This document shows positions 33,221-42,690 of a stretch of 64,000 nt of DNA, in pieces. Source of the DNA: Bordetella parapertussis (GTDB lineage Bacteria; Pseudomonadota; Gammaproteobacteria; Burkholderiales; Casimicrobiaceae). Below the pieces are notes generated by a model. The model saw only the letters and a program-made list of their open reading frames with translations. It was not told the origin of the DNA and did no database searches. Both the position numbers and the translations under genes were made by a program. The first letter of the stretch is position 1. Every line of letters starts with the position of its first letter. The stretch spans positions 1 through 64,000 of the forward strand of contig CALQLA020000019.1 in assembly GCA_943331295.2 (NCBI GenBank), given 5' to 3'.

Positions 33221-34294
33221 CTAGCCGGCGCCGGGGATCACCCAGCCGTCGGTGACGGCGAGCCGGATCGACGCCCCCGGCGCGAAGGCGCAGGGCTCGG
33301 GCACGTCCAGATGCAGGTGCCGGTCGGGCGCGCCTTCGATGTGCGCCTCGACGCGGAACCAGCCGCCCCGGTACACGGCGCGATCGACGCGCGCAGGAAC
33401 GCCGGGCGCGTCGGGCGCGACGATCGCGAGGTCGCGGGCACGCAGGCAGGCGAGCGCGCGGATCGCCGGCTGCTGGCCCGGAGCGCAGCGCAGCCGCACC
33501 ACGTGGCCGTGGAGGTCGGCGGCGCAGGTCCCGTCGCGATCGATCCGGCGGACGGTCACCGGGAGCACCATGCCCTCGCCGACGAAGCCGGCGACGACGG
33601 CGTCGGCGGGCTCGCGATAGAGCGTCGAAGGCGTCGCGACCTGCAACAGGCGCCCCTGGTCCATCACCGCGATGCGGTCGGCGAGCGCCATCGCCTCGGC
33701 CTGGTCGTGCGTGATGTAGACCATCGTCGTGCCGGTGCGCGTGTGGAACTGCGCGAACTCGTCCTCCATCGACGCCCGCAACTGCACGTCGAGGTTCGCC
33801 AGCGGCTCGTCCAGCAGGACCACCGACGGCTCGGTGACGAGGCAGCGGGCGAGCGCCACGCGCTGCCGCTGGCCGCCGGACAGCTGCGCCGGCCGGCGGG
33901 CGCCGAAGCCGTCGAGCTCGACCAGCGCCAGCGCCGCATCGACGCGGCGCGCGCGCTCGGGGTCCTTCACGCCGGCGACGGTGAGCCCGTAGGCGACGTT
34001 CTCGGCGACCGTCATGTGCGGCCACAGCGCGTACGACTGGAACACGATGCCGATGCGGCGCCGCTCCGGCGGCACGTGCCGCCCGGTCGACGACACCACC
34101 TCGTCGCCGATCGTAATCCGCCCCGAATCCAGCCGGTCGAAGCCCGCGATCTGGCGCAGCAGCGTGGTCTTGCCGCATCCGGAGGCGCCGAGGATGGCCA
34201 TGAACTCGCCGTCCTTCACGTCGAGCGAAACGTCGTCCAGCGCGCGCAGCGCACCGTAGGCCTTGGTTACGCGGTCGATCGTCAGTCGCGCCAT
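33221..34294 (-). CDS. ABC importer ATPase (ferric/phosphonate class)
   Basis: This 357-aa cytoplasmic ATPase has Walker A GASGCGKT (36-43), Q-loop VFQSYALWPHMTV, signature QLSGGQRQR and LLDEPLANLD. The C-terminal 120 residues form a TOBE-type regulatory domain, as in FbpC, PotA and PhnT. It overlaps the permease gene by 13 nt and ends a three-gene leftward operon (binding protein, permease, ATPase). Metal or phosphonate substrate cannot be decided from this subunit. Confidence 0.87.
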   Translation of the reverse strand: MARLTIDRVTKAYGALRALDDVSLDVKDGEFMAILGASGCGKTTLLRQIAGFDRLDSGRITIGDEVVSSTGRHVPPERRRIGIVFQSYALWPHMTVAENVAYGLTVAGVKDPERARRVDAALALVELDGFGARRPAQLSGGQRQRVALARCLVTEPSVVLLDEPLANLDVQLRASMEDEFAQFHTRTGTTMVYITHDQAEAMALADRIAVMDQGRLLQVATPSTLYREPADAVVAGFVGEGMVLPVTVRRIDRDGTCAADLHGHVVRLRCAPGQQPAIRALACLRARDLAIVAPDAPGVPARVDRAVYRGGWFRVEAHIEGAPDRHLHLDVPEPCAFAPGASIRLAVTDGWVIPGAG

Positions 34295-35988
34295 GGCAGC
34301 ATGCCCGGCGGCAGCCTGGCCGCCATGAACAGCGTGGAGAGCATCAGCGTCGTGGTGACCGCCACCGTCAGCGTCCCGAGCGCGGCCGCGTACGTCGAGT
34401 CGCCGCCCTGCTGGAACGCGAAGAAGATCACGCCCAGCGTCTCGGAGCCGGACGACCAGAGGAGCGCCGAGACGGTGAGCTCGTTGAACGCCGTGAGGAA
34501 GATCAGCAGCGCGCCGGCAGTGGCGGCCGGCGCCACCAGCGGCAGGATGATGGTGACGAGCCGGCGCGGCAGGCGCGCGCCGGCGACCTGCGAGGCCTCC
34601 TCCAGCGTGCGGTCGATCTGGTAGTAGCCGCTGACGACCGGCCGCAGCCCCAGCACCAGGAAGCGGCCGAGGTAGCAGAAGAGGATGATCCAGACCGTGT
34701 TGTAGATCGACACGCCGAGCACCGGTATCGGCTTCAGAAACAGCAGGATCGCAGCGATCGCGAGCACCACGCCCGGCAGCGCGTACGGGATCTCGGTCAC
34801 GAGGTTCACGAAGTCGAGGAGCCGCGAGCGCCGCCAGACGACGAAATACCCGAGCGGCACCACGATCGCGATGATCGTGAACGCGGCGGTGGCCGACAGC
34901 CCGAGGCTGTTCAGGAACGCACGCCGCGCGCCGTCGTGCCCGAACAGGACGAAATCGTAGTTGGAGAGCGTCGCCGACGTCGTCGTCAGCGGCACGCCGA
35001 CGGAAGGCACGATCGACGTCAGCACGAGCGCCGCGAACGGCAGCGCCAGCACCAGCACGGCGAGCGTCCACAGCGCGACCTCCGCCGGCAACCGCAAGCC
35101 CCGCAACTCGAACGCGCGGGCGGCGGTCGAGCTGGTGCTGATCCGGAAATCGCGCCGCGAGAGCATCAGGTCCTGCAGCACGATGCCGACCACCGCGATG
35201 ACGCCGATCAGCAGCGACAGCACCGACACCTCGGCCAGCACGCCCGGGCCGAAGCCCGCGAGCCGCTGGTAGATGACGGTCGGCAGCACCGGGTAGTTGC
35301 CGGGGATGCCCAGCACCGCGGGGATGCCGAAGTTGCCGAGGCAGGACACGAAGGCGAGCGCGATGCCGGCGACCAGCGCGGGGGTCATCAGCGGGAGCAC
35401 GATGCTGCGCAGCACCGTCATCGGTGGCGCGCCGCCGGCCAGCGCCGCTTCGATCAGCTCGCGCGGCAGCGTGCGGAGGCCGGCGCGCAGCGTCAGGAAC
35501 ACGAGCGGCGCGTACTGCACGCCCAGCACCAGGATGATGCCTTCCGGCGAGTAGAGCGGATTGCGGCTGCCCATCTCGGGCGCCGCGCCGATCAGTTTCA
35601 GCAGCGGGCTGGAGGGCCCGGCCAGCTGCAGCCACGCCAGTGCGACCACCTGCGGCGCGATCATCATCGGCAGCACGAAGCAGAACACGAAGGCGTTGCG
35701 CGCGCGCAGGTCGGTGAGCGACACGAGCAGCGCGACGAGGCCGCCCACCCCCGCCGCCAGCACCGTGCCGCCGAGCGCCGTGACGAGGCTGTTGCGCGTG
35801 GCCGTCCACGTCGTGCCCGACGACAGCATCCGGACCAGCGCGGCGGACGACAGCGTGCCGCCGGGGGCGACGGATTCCTGCAGCAGCCGGACGAGCGGGA
35901 GGACCGACAGGACGGCGATCACCAGCACGAGCCCCCACAGGAGCGCGTAGTCCTCGAACCGCTCGCGCCAGCCGGCGGTGTCAGTCAC
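34282..35988 (-). CDS. Two-domain ABC permease (FbpB/PhnU-V fused type)
   Basis: This 568-aa inner-membrane protein has about 12 helices in two homologous halves, each with a BPD_transp_1 domain. Coupling loops are seen near EAALAGGAPPMTVLRSIVLP and EEASQVAGARLPRRLV. Fused permeases of this length serve iron(III) or 2-aminoethylphosphonate importers. It lies 42 nt after the binding-protein gene and overlaps the ATPase gene. Confidence 0.87.
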   Translation of the reverse strand: MTDTAGWRERFEDYALLWGLVLVIAVLSVLPLVRLLQESVAPGGTLSSAALVRMLSSGTTWTATRNSLVTALGGTVLAAGVGGLVALLVSLTDLRARNAFVFCFVLPMMIAPQVVALAWLQLAGPSSPLLKLIGAAPEMGSRNPLYSPEGIILVLGVQYAPLVFLTLRAGLRTLPRELIEAALAGGAPPMTVLRSIVLPLMTPALVAGIALAFVSCLGNFGIPAVLGIPGNYPVLPTVIYQRLAGFGPGVLAEVSVLSLLIGVIAVVGIVLQDLMLSRRDFRISTSSTAARAFELRGLRLPAEVALWTLAVLVLALPFAALVLTSIVPSVGVPLTTTSATLSNYDFVLFGHDGARRAFLNSLGLSATAAFTIIAIVVPLGYFVVWRRSRLLDFVNLVTEIPYALPGVVLAIAAILLFLKPIPVLGVSIYNTVWIILFCYLGRFLVLGLRPVVSGYYQIDRTLEEASQVAGARLPRRLVTIILPLVAPAATAGALLIFLTAFNELTVSALLWSSGSETLGVIFFAFQQGGDSTYAAALGTLTVAVTTTLMLSTLFMAARLPPGMLPWRD

Positions 35989-36030
35989 GGGGCCGTCCCG
36001 TCGCGCGCTGCCGCGCGGCTGCCTGCGGCC

Positions 36031-37029
36031 TCAATTGCCGAACAGCTCGGCGAAGCGTTTCAGGTTGGCGCTGTTGGCGGCGGCCACCTTGGCGATGTCG
36101 GTGGGCATCAGGACGATGTGCGTGCCCGCGGGGAGCCACGCCGGCAGGCCCGCGCTGGCCCGCGCGGGGATGTAGCCCATCGCCACCGCGAGCTTCTGCC
36201 CGTCGTCGGACAGGATGAAGTCGACGAAGGCGCGCGCCGCGGCGGCGTTCTGGGTCGTCTTGAGTATCGCCACCGGCTCGGTGACGGCGGGGCTGCCTTC
36301 ACTGGGGAAGACGAAGTCGATCGGCGAGCCTTTCGCCTTGGCGTTGAACGCCATGAAGTCGACGAGGATGCCGTAGGGCTTCTCGCCGGTGGCCACCGCG
36401 GTCAGCACCGCGCCGTTGCCGCGGACCGCGACCGTGCCGGCCGCCTTCAGCTTGTCGAAATACGCCCAGCCGAGATCGGTACGCGCGACCATCGTCCCCA
36501 GCATGATCGCGGCGGCGCCCGAGTACAGCGGGCTGGGCATCGCCATCTGGCCCTTGAACTCGGGCTTCGCGAGGTCGGCGAACGATGCCGGGCGCGCCTT
36601 GGCGCCGGTGTTGACCGCGATGCCGGTGGTGATCAGCTTGGAGCCGAAATAGGTCTTGCCGGCATCGAACGCGGCGGGATCGAGGCCCGCCACGTTGGCC
36701 TCGGCGTAAGGAAGCAGGCGGCCTTCGGCCTTCAGCGCCTCCATGCTGGCCGCGTCGGCGATCAGCAGCACGTCGGCCTTCGCCTGGCCGCCGGCGAACT
36801 CCGCCGCGAGCTTGCCCATCACCTCGGTCGTGCCCGACCGGAAAACTTCGACCTCGACGCCCGGATAGGCCTTCTTGAAGGCCGCGACGGTCTGCGCCGC
36901 GTCGCGCTCTGGCTGCGACGTGTACAGGACCAGCTTGCCCTTCGGCGCCTGGGCCGTTGCCGGCGCCGCGACCGTGGCGGCGATGGCGCCGATGACAACG
37001 AAAATGATGCGCCGCACGTCGAACCGCAT
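36031..37029 (-). CDS. Periplasmic binding protein of the ferric/phosphonate class
   Basis: This 332-aa extracellular solute-binding protein has a Sec signal (cleavage near residue 28, ATAQA). The fold signature KGKLVLYTSQPERDAAQTVA and FRSGTTEVMGKLAAEF resemble FbpA/AfuA and 2-aminoethylphosphonate-binding proteins. No consecutive tyrosine pair, the iron ligand of FbpA, is present, so ferric transport is doubtful and phosphonate or another oxyanion is more likely. It is first in its operon. Confidence 0.82.
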   Translation of the reverse strand: MRFDVRRIIFVVIGAIAATVAAPATAQAPKGKLVLYTSQPERDAAQTVAAFKKAYPGVEVEVFRSGTTEVMGKLAAEFAGGQAKADVLLIADAASMEALKAEGRLLPYAEANVAGLDPAAFDAGKTYFGSKLITTGIAVNTGAKARPASFADLAKPEFKGQMAMPSPLYSGAAAIMLGTMVARTDLGWAYFDKLKAAGTVAVRGNGAVLTAVATGEKPYGILVDFMAFNAKAKGSPIDFVFPSEGSPAVTEPVAILKTTQNAAAARAFVDFILSDDGQKLAVAMGYIPARASAGLPAWLPAGTHIVLMPTDIAKVAAANSANLKRFAELFGN

Positions 37030-37285
37030 GCCTTTCCCCTATTCGTGTGAACCGGCCCGCCGTGCGGCGGATCCGCCGGGCCAATCTTAGCGCGGGCAGC
37101 CCCGGCTCGATAGCCGTACCTGCGCCGGCAGGGGGCGCCGGGGGCCGGCGGCCAGAATCGGACCGGGGGCCGCCCGGCGACGGCAGGGCAGCGGGGCCTC
37201 CAGCGGGGACGAGCGGCGCGACGATCGCGAAGGCCGGGACCTTGCTGCGGACGCGCTTCAAGTCATGCCGCCGGGTAGGCTCCGG

Positions 37286-37669
37286 TCAGTACTCCGTGTA
37301 CTTCCGGGCGCTGCCCTTGACGCGCCCGGCAGGGTACTTGGCTTCGTTGCGCACCATCTTCGAGGCGACCGCGGCCAGCAGGTCGACGTCCAGCCGGTCG
37401 GCGATGCGCACGAGGTAGACCAGCACGTCCGCGAGCTCGTCGGCGACGGCGTCGCGGGTGGCGGGCGGCAGCGCGGCGCTCTCTTCGGCGGTCAGCCACT
37501 GGAAGTGCTCGACCAGTTCCGCCGCTTCGACCACGAGGGCCATCGCCAGGTTCTTCGGCGAATGGAACGGGTCCCAGTCGCGGGCGGCGGCGAAGGCGCG
37601 CAGGCGCAGCCTGAGGTCGTCGAGGTCGCGGACGGGCGGCGGCGGCAGGGATGGCGGGTCGGTCGTCAT
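37286..37669 (-). CDS. MazG-like nucleotide pyrophosphohydrolase
   Basis: This 127-aa all-helical protein is of the dCTPase/RS21-C6 type. EAAELVEHFQW and DELADVLVYLVRIADRL carry the ExxE and ExxD metal-binding pairs. It likely hydrolyses non-canonical or excess nucleoside triphosphates. ATG 37669 overlaps the rlmJ stop by 4 nt, so the two are coupled. The C-terminus KYPAGRVKGSARKYTEY is typical. Confidence 0.88.
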   Translation of the reverse strand: MTTDPPSLPPPPVRDLDDLRLRLRAFAAARDWDPFHSPKNLAMALVVEAAELVEHFQWLTAEESAALPPATRDAVADELADVLVYLVRIADRLDVDLLAAVASKMVRNEAKYPAGRVKGSARKYTEY

Positions 37670-38511
37670 GTCTGCCCGAACTGCAGGTCGAATGTCGCGT
37701 CGTCGTCCTGCGCGAGCAGCGCGGTCAGCGCCGGCATGGTCACGCGCAGCGTCGCCGCGAGGTTCCACGGCGGGTTCACGATGAACATGCCGCTGCCGTA
37801 GAGCCCGAAGCCGTCCGCGGAAGCCGCGTTGACGTCGAGCGCCACGTGCAGCCAGTCGCCGCCGGCGCGCTTGTGCAGCTGCTCCGGCAACTGCGTCGTG
37901 TCGCGGCTCGCGATCCGCGGATACCAGATCGCGTAGGTGCCGGTGGCGAAGCGCTCGCGCGCGTCGCGGAGCGCCTGCGGCACGGCACGGTAATCGGACG
38001 CGAGCTCGTACGACGGGTCGACCAGCACCAGCGCGCGCCGCGACGGTGGCGGCAGCACCGCCTTCAACCCCGCGTAGCCGTCCCCGGCGACCACCGAGAC
38101 GCGCCGGCCCGCGCCGGCAAACTGCTCGGCCAGCGCCTTCGCGTCGGTCGGATGCAGCTCGAAGAGGCGCAGGCGGTCCTGCGGGCGCGTCATCTGCAGC
38201 GCGATCTGCGGCGAGCCCGGATAGCGGCGCAGCACGCCGTCGGGATTGAAGGCGCGGACCTCGCTGACGTAGTCGGCGACGGCGGGCGGCAGGCCGGTCG
38301 CGGACCACAGGCGGCCGATGCCCGACGCGGACTCGGCGTTCTTCGCGGCATGCCCCGATTCCAGCGAGTAGCCGCCGGCGCCGGCGTGGGTATCGACGAA
38401 CCAGAGCGCCTTCTCCTTCTGGGTGAGGTGGGCGAGCATCTGCACCAGCACGAGGTGCTTCAGCACGTCGGCGTGGTTGCCCGCGTGGAAGGCGTGGCGA
38501 TAGCTCAGCAT
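37666..38511 (-). CDS. rlmJ: 23S rRNA adenine-N6 methyltransferase RlmJ
   Basis: This 281-aa enzyme, which in E. coli methylates A2030 of 23S rRNA, has MLSYRHAFHAGNHADVLKH, FVDTHAGAGGYSL (SAM site) and FATGTYAIWYP. The catalytic DPPY motif reads DPSY (165-168), a Pro-to-Ser change in this window's copy. It heads a two-gene unit with the MazG-like gene. A REP-like repeat lies upstream. Confidence 0.92.
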   Translation of the reverse strand: MLSYRHAFHAGNHADVLKHLVLVQMLAHLTQKEKALWFVDTHAGAGGYSLESGHAAKNAESASGIGRLWSATGLPPAVADYVSEVRAFNPDGVLRRYPGSPQIALQMTRPQDRLRLFELHPTDAKALAEQFAGAGRRVSVVAGDGYAGLKAVLPPPSRRALVLVDPSYELASDYRAVPQALRDARERFATGTYAIWYPRIASRDTTQLPEQLHKRAGGDWLHVALDVNAASADGFGLYGSGMFIVNPPWNLAATLRVTMPALTALLAQDDDATFDLQFGQT

Positions 38512-38565
38512 CGCGCGGGGGCGCGGGACGGTTTGTTGCGTTCAATGTGCCAGTGGCAGCGGCGG

Positions 38566-38631
38566 CCCCGGGTTTCGCTGGCGCTCAACACCGGGCTACA
38601 CGACACCGGGATACGCAACGCCGGGCTGCGC
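38566..38631. repeat. REP-like unit with degenerate tandem tail
   Basis: A complete unit (38566-38599, CCCCGGGTTTCGCTGGCGCT then ACCGGGCTAC) is followed by two further imperfect copies of a short block, CACCGGGATAC and CGCCGGGCTGC, at about 38605 and 38620. It separates rlmJ (start 38511) from the methyltransferase gene end (38642). Confidence 0.75.
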
Positions 38632-38641
38632 GATGGGGAGT

Positions 38642-39409
38642 TCATGCGGCTGCCGCCGGCTTGTGCGCGGCGAAGCGCAGCCGCACGTAGTCGACGGTCC
38701 AGTGGCCGGCGGCGTCGCACAGCGCCGGCCGGCACTTCGCCTCGACTTCGGCGAGGAACGCGGCGCGTTCCTCGGGCGGCAGCAGCGCGCTGAAGCTCTG
38801 GCCGAACGTGCCGAGCCAGTCGACCAGCGGGCCGGGCAGCGGCGTCGGCCGCGGGATCAGCGCGATCGAGGCGACGACGAAGCCCTGCGCCTCGAGCATC
38901 CGGCGGTAGGTGGCGACGTCGGGGAAGAACCACGGGTTGCCCGCCGCCGGGTCGCGGCCGCGCGCCGCGAGCGACGAATGGAGCGCCGCCGTCACGGTGG
39001 CCACGTTGCCGGCGCCGCCGCATTCGGCGACGAAGCGGCCGCCGGGCTTCAGCGCGCGCCAGACGCCGGCGATCACCGTTTCCGGGCGCTTCAGCCAGTG
39101 CAGCGCCGCGTTCGAGAAGACGGCATCGAATTCGCCGTCGAAGTCGAGGTCGTGGCCGTCCATCACCCGCGCGTCGAGCCCCAGGCGGCAGGCGGCCGCG
39201 ATCATCTCCGCGCTGGCGTCGACGCCGATGACCGTGCATCCGAAGTCGGCGATCCGCCGCGTCAGCGGGCCGTCGCCGCAGCCCAGGTCGAGGATGCGCT
39301 CGCCGGGGCGGGGGGCCAGCAGGTCGACCACCGGCAGGCCCAGGTCAGAAACGAACCGCGCACTCCGGTGGTAGTCGTTCGGGTCCCACTGCTGGGTGTT
39401 CTGTTCCAT
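38642..39409 (-). CDS. Class I SAM methyltransferase (trans-aconitate methyltransferase-like)
   Basis: This 255-aa protein has the SAM motif ILDLGCGDGPLTRRIADFGC (about 40-60), VIGVDAS and FDAVFSNAALHWLKRPE, the last typical of Tam-like enzymes. ATG 39409 has GAGGACAG upstream; an earlier in-frame ATG lacks support. It is divergent from the reductase gene at 39650. Substrate is not determinable; a small carboxylate is plausible. Confidence 0.82.
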   Translation of the reverse strand: MEQNTQQWDPNDYHRSARFVSDLGLPVVDLLAPRPGERILDLGCGDGPLTRRIADFGCTVIGVDASAEMIAAACRLGLDARVMDGHDLDFDGEFDAVFSNAALHWLKRPETVIAGVWRALKPGGRFVAECGGAGNVATVTAALHSSLAARGRDPAAGNPWFFPDVATYRRMLEAQGFVVASIALIPRPTPLPGPLVDWLGTFGQSFSALLPPEERAAFLAEVEAKCRPALCDAAGHWTVDYVRLRFAAHKPAAAA

Positions 39410-39577
39410 GCTGCGCTGTCCTCGCTCTCGAAGCGCCGCCCGCACGCGGGCGGCAGGGTACGGCAACGGATCGGCGATGCGGCGCGACCGGCCGGGCCTG
39501 TCGCCGCAACGTCCCGTCTCGCTGCCACCGGATCGTCATCGTACCCGTTCTGGCGCCGGCGCCCCGCGCCGATCCGA

Positions 39578-39583
39578 TACAAT
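39578..39583 (+). promoter_or_regulatory. TACAAT -10-like box
   Basis: TACAAT lies 67 nt before the flavin oxidoreductase start at 39650. No good -35 was seen, so the call is tentative. Confidence 0.3.
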
Positions 39584-39649
39584 CGAGAGCCACCCCTGCC
39601 GTCCGCTCTTCTGCGGCGGGCAGCGATGCCATCCCCACGCGGAGCAACC

Positions 39650-40762
39650 GTGAGCGCCCTGTTCTCCCCCTTCACGATGCGCGGCCTCACGCTGGCCAAC
39701 CGCATCGTCGTGTCGCCGATGTGCCAATACAGCGCCGTCGACGGCGACGCGACCGACTGGCACGTGATCCACCTGGGACACCTCGCCCTGTCGGGCGCGG
39801 GGCTCCTGATCCTCGAGGCCACGGCGGTCACGCCGGCCGGGCGGATCTCCCGCGAATGCCTCGGCCTCTATTCGGACGCGAACGAGGAGGCGCTCGCCCG
39901 CGTGCTGTCGATCGTGCGCCGCCACGGCAGCAACGCCATCGGCGTCCAGCTGAACCACGCGGGGCGCAAGGGCTCGCAGTACAAGCCGGGCGCCGGCAAC
40001 GGCACCGTCCCGGCCGCCGACGGCGGCTGGCAGATGGTCGCGCCGTCGGCCGTGCCCTACGCTCCCGAGTGGCAGGTGCCGCAGGCGCTCGATCGCGCCG
40101 GGATGGAAGCGATCGTCGACGCGTTCGTCCGCGCCACCGAGCGCGCGGCGCGGCTCGGGCTCGACATGATCGAGATGCACGCCGCCCACGGTTACCTGCT
40201 GTCCGAGTTCCTGTCCCCGATCGCCAATCGTCGCGATGATCGCTGGGGCGGCTCGGCGGAGAACCGGATGCGCTTTCCGCTCGAGGTGTTCGCCGCGATG
40301 CGCCGGGCCTGGCCGCAGGCGCGGCCGATGGGCGTGCGCTGCAACGCCACCGACTGGGACGCGCGCGGGATCACGCCGGACGAGGCGGTCGCGTTCGCGC
40401 GCGAGCTGAAGGCGCTGGGCTGCGACTATGTCGACGTGTCCTCGGGCGGCAACGCGCCCGCCGCCATTCCGTTCTCGGCGGGCTACCATGTCCCGTTCGC
40501 GGCCAGGATCCGCGCCGAAGCGGGAGTCCCGACGCTGACCGTGGGACTCATCCGCGACCCGCGCCATGCCGAGGCGATCGTCGCCAACGGCGAGGCCGAC
40601 CTGGTCGCGCTGGCCCGCGGAATGCTGAACGACCCGCGCTGGCCCTGGCACGCCGCCGAGGACCTCGGCGCGACGGTCGCCGTGCCGCTGCAGTACCAGC
40701 GCGGTGCGCGCCGGGACGTGCCCGCCGCCGCTGCCGCGCCCGCGCGGAGCGGCGGAACGTGA
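39650..40762 (+). CDS. Old-yellow-enzyme NADH:flavin oxidoreductase (YqjM/NamA type)
   Basis: This 370-aa FMN-dependent ene-reductase has the YqjM-class signatures SPMCQYSAVDG, VQLNHAGRKGS, HAAHGYLLSEFLSP and DDRWGGSAENRMRFPLEV. GTG 39650 follows GGAG by about 6 nt and gives the normal N-terminus; an ATG at 39626 would add eight codons. The start of the next reductase gene overlaps its stop by 4 nt. It probably reduces activated C=C bonds of enones. Confidence 0.9.
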   Translation: MSALFSPFTMRGLTLANRIVVSPMCQYSAVDGDATDWHVIHLGHLALSGAGLLILEATAVTPAGRISRECLGLYSDANEEALARVLSIVRRHGSNAIGVQLNHAGRKGSQYKPGAGNGTVPAADGGWQMVAPSAVPYAPEWQVPQALDRAGMEAIVDAFVRATERAARLGLDMIEMHAAHGYLLSEFLSPIANRRDDRWGGSAENRMRFPLEVFAAMRRAWPQARPMGVRCNATDWDARGITPDEAVAFARELKALGCDYVDVSSGGNAPAAIPFSAGYHVPFAARIRAEAGVPTLTVGLIRDPRHAEAIVANGEADLVALARGMLNDPRWPWHAAEDLGATVAVPLQYQRGARRDVPAAAAAPARSGGT

Positions 40763-41778
40763 GCACCGTCGCGTCGGTGAACCGCCAGTTCCGCCTCGCC
40801 GCGCGCCCGGTCGGGCTGCCGACGGCCGCCGACTGGACCCTTGCCACCACACCCGTCCCCGTGCCGCCGGACGGCGGCGTCCTGGTCAAGCTGCGCTACA
40901 TCTCGCTCGACCCGGCGATGCGCGGCTGGATGAACGAGGGCAGGTCGTACATTCCGCCGGTCGGCTTGGGCGAGGTGATGCGCGCGGGCGCCGCGGGCCG
41001 CGTCATCGCGTCGCGCCACCCGGGATTCGCGGTCGGCGACCACGTCAGCGGCGGCTTCGGCGTGCAGGAGTACGCGGTGGCCGACGGCGCGTCGGTCACC
41101 CGCGTCGACCCGCGCGTGGCGTCGCTGCCCACCTGGCTCGGCGCGCTCGGGATGCCCGGTTGCACGGCCTACTTCGGCCTGCTGGACGTCGGCAAGCCGA
41201 AGGCAGGCGACACCGTCGTGGTCTCCGGCGCCGCCGGCGCGGTCGGCGCGCTCGTCGGGCAGATCGCGAAGATCGTCGGATGCCGCGTCGTCGGCATCGC
41301 GGGCGGACCCGCCAAGTGCGCGACCCTGACCGGCGAACTCGGCTTCGACGCCGCGATCGACTACCGGAGCGAGGACGTGCGCGCCGCGCTCGGTCGCCAT
41401 TGCCCGCGCGGCATCGACGTCTATTTCGACAACGTCGGCGGCGACATCCTCGACGCCGCGCTCACGCGCCTCGCGCGGCACGCGCGCATCGTGATCTGCG
41501 GCGCGATCTCGCAGTACAACAACACGACGCCCGTGCAGGGACCGGCCAACTACCTGTCGCTGCTCGTCAATCGCGCCAGCATGACCGGCATGGTGGTGTT
41601 CGACTACGCGCACCGCTACCCGGAGGCCGTCGCCGCGATCGGCGGCTGGATCGCCGCGGGGCGCATCAAGCCGCGCGAGGACGTCGTGACCGGATTCCTG
41701 CGCTTTCCCGAGGCGCTGCTGATGCTGTTCACCGGGGCGAACTCGGGCAAGCTCGTGCTGGAACTCCCCGACGACTGA
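40759..41778 (+). CDS. NADP-dependent medium-chain reductase (CurA/leukotriene B4 dehydrogenase-like)
   Basis: This 339-aa zinc-independent MDR enzyme has the cofactor motif GAAGAVGALVGQIAK (about 155-170) and YFDNVGGDILDAALTRL. GTG 40759 sits within the upstream stop. Relatives reduce alpha,beta-unsaturated ketones, so together with the old-yellow enzyme it forms a two-gene enone-reduction unit. The TetR gene 143 nt downstream may regulate it. Confidence 0.88.
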   Translation: MSTVASVNRQFRLAARPVGLPTAADWTLATTPVPVPPDGGVLVKLRYISLDPAMRGWMNEGRSYIPPVGLGEVMRAGAAGRVIASRHPGFAVGDHVSGGFGVQEYAVADGASVTRVDPRVASLPTWLGALGMPGCTAYFGLLDVGKPKAGDTVVVSGAAGAVGALVGQIAKIVGCRVVGIAGGPAKCATLTGELGFDAAIDYRSEDVRAALGRHCPRGIDVYFDNVGGDILDAALTRLARHARIVICGAISQYNNTTPVQGPANYLSLLVNRASMTGMVVFDYAHRYPEAVAAIGGWIAAGRIKPREDVVTGFLRFPEALLMLFTGANSGKLVLELPDD

Positions 41779-41921
41779 CTGCCGCGCCGCGCCCGGCGCC
41801 GGCCGTTCCCTCCCGGGACCCACGCGCCGGCGGCGGCGAGGATGCGTGATAGCATTCCGGCCGCATCGTGCGGCGCGTATCGTCGCTTGCCGCATCGCTT
41901 GCGCCCCGACAGGAGTCAGGC

Positions 41922-42641
41922 TTGCCACGACCAGCGACCCGGAAGGGGGCGAAGACCGTTGCCGCGAAGCCGCCGGCGGCGGCGCGGCCACGCACCGCAC
42001 GCGCGCAGCAGGCGCAGGCCATCCGCGAGCGGCTGTTCGAAGCCGCCGCGGACGTCGTCGGCCGCGTCGGCTACGCCGAGGCGTCGATCACGCTGATCAC
42101 GCAGAAGGCGGGCGTCGCGCAGGGCACGTTCTACAACTATTTCGCGTCGCGGCAGGACCTGCTCGACCGGCTGCTGCCGGCGCTCGGCGAGCACATGCTG
42201 GCGCACGTCGCCCGGTGCGCCGCGGGCGGCACCAACTTCGTCGAGATCGAGGAACGCGCGTTCCGCGGCTTCTTCTCGTTCCTGCGCGAGACGCCGGCGT
42301 TCCTGCGCATCCTGAACGAGGCGGAGAGCTACGCGCCCAAGGGCTACAAGCGGCACTTCGACCACGTCACCAAGGTCTACGTGAAGTTCCTGCGGCGCTC
42401 GCTCGCCAACGGCGAGTTTCCCGGCTACGCGGACCGCGACCTCGAGCCGGTCGTCTTCATGCTGATGGCCGCGCGCAGCTACCTCGCGATGCGCTACATC
42501 GGCAAGAGTCGCCGGAAGACATTGATCCCCGAGTCGGTGGTGGCGACGTACATGAAGTGCGTGCGCTTCGGCCTGCAGGGCCACGCTGCACCCGTCAAAC
42601 GTGCAACGGGCGTTCGCCCCAAAGCGCGCGGTGTGACTTAA
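41922..42641 (+). CDS. TetR-family transcriptional regulator
   Basis: This 239-aa regulator starts at TTG 41922 with AGGAG 6 nt upstream. A basic, Ala-rich leader (1-30) precedes the helix-turn-helix at about 50-80 (ITLITQKAGVAQGTFYNYFAS). The ligand-binding domain is not recognised. It lies between the enone reductases and the ureohydrolase operon in the same direction, so either could be its target. No clear operator palindrome was identified. Confidence 0.82.
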   Translation: MPRPATRKGAKTVAAKPPAAARPRTARAQQAQAIRERLFEAAADVVGRVGYAEASITLITQKAGVAQGTFYNYFASRQDLLDRLLPALGEHMLAHVARCAAGGTNFVEIEERAFRGFFSFLRETPAFLRILNEAESYAPKGYKRHFDHVTKVYVKFLRRSLANGEFPGYADRDLEPVVFMLMAARSYLAMRYIGKSRRKTLIPESVVATYMKCVRFGLQGHAAPVKRATGVRPKARGVT

Positions 42642-42690
42642 ACTTACGCCCACGGCGCAATCCCGCGTCCGCGTCCTGCTGGCGGACCCC

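Noticed and set aside
42642-42690. Guanidine riboswitch ahead of the ureohydrolase
   Set aside because: Only 49 nt separate it from the TetR gene and no conserved ACGR-type loops are visible.
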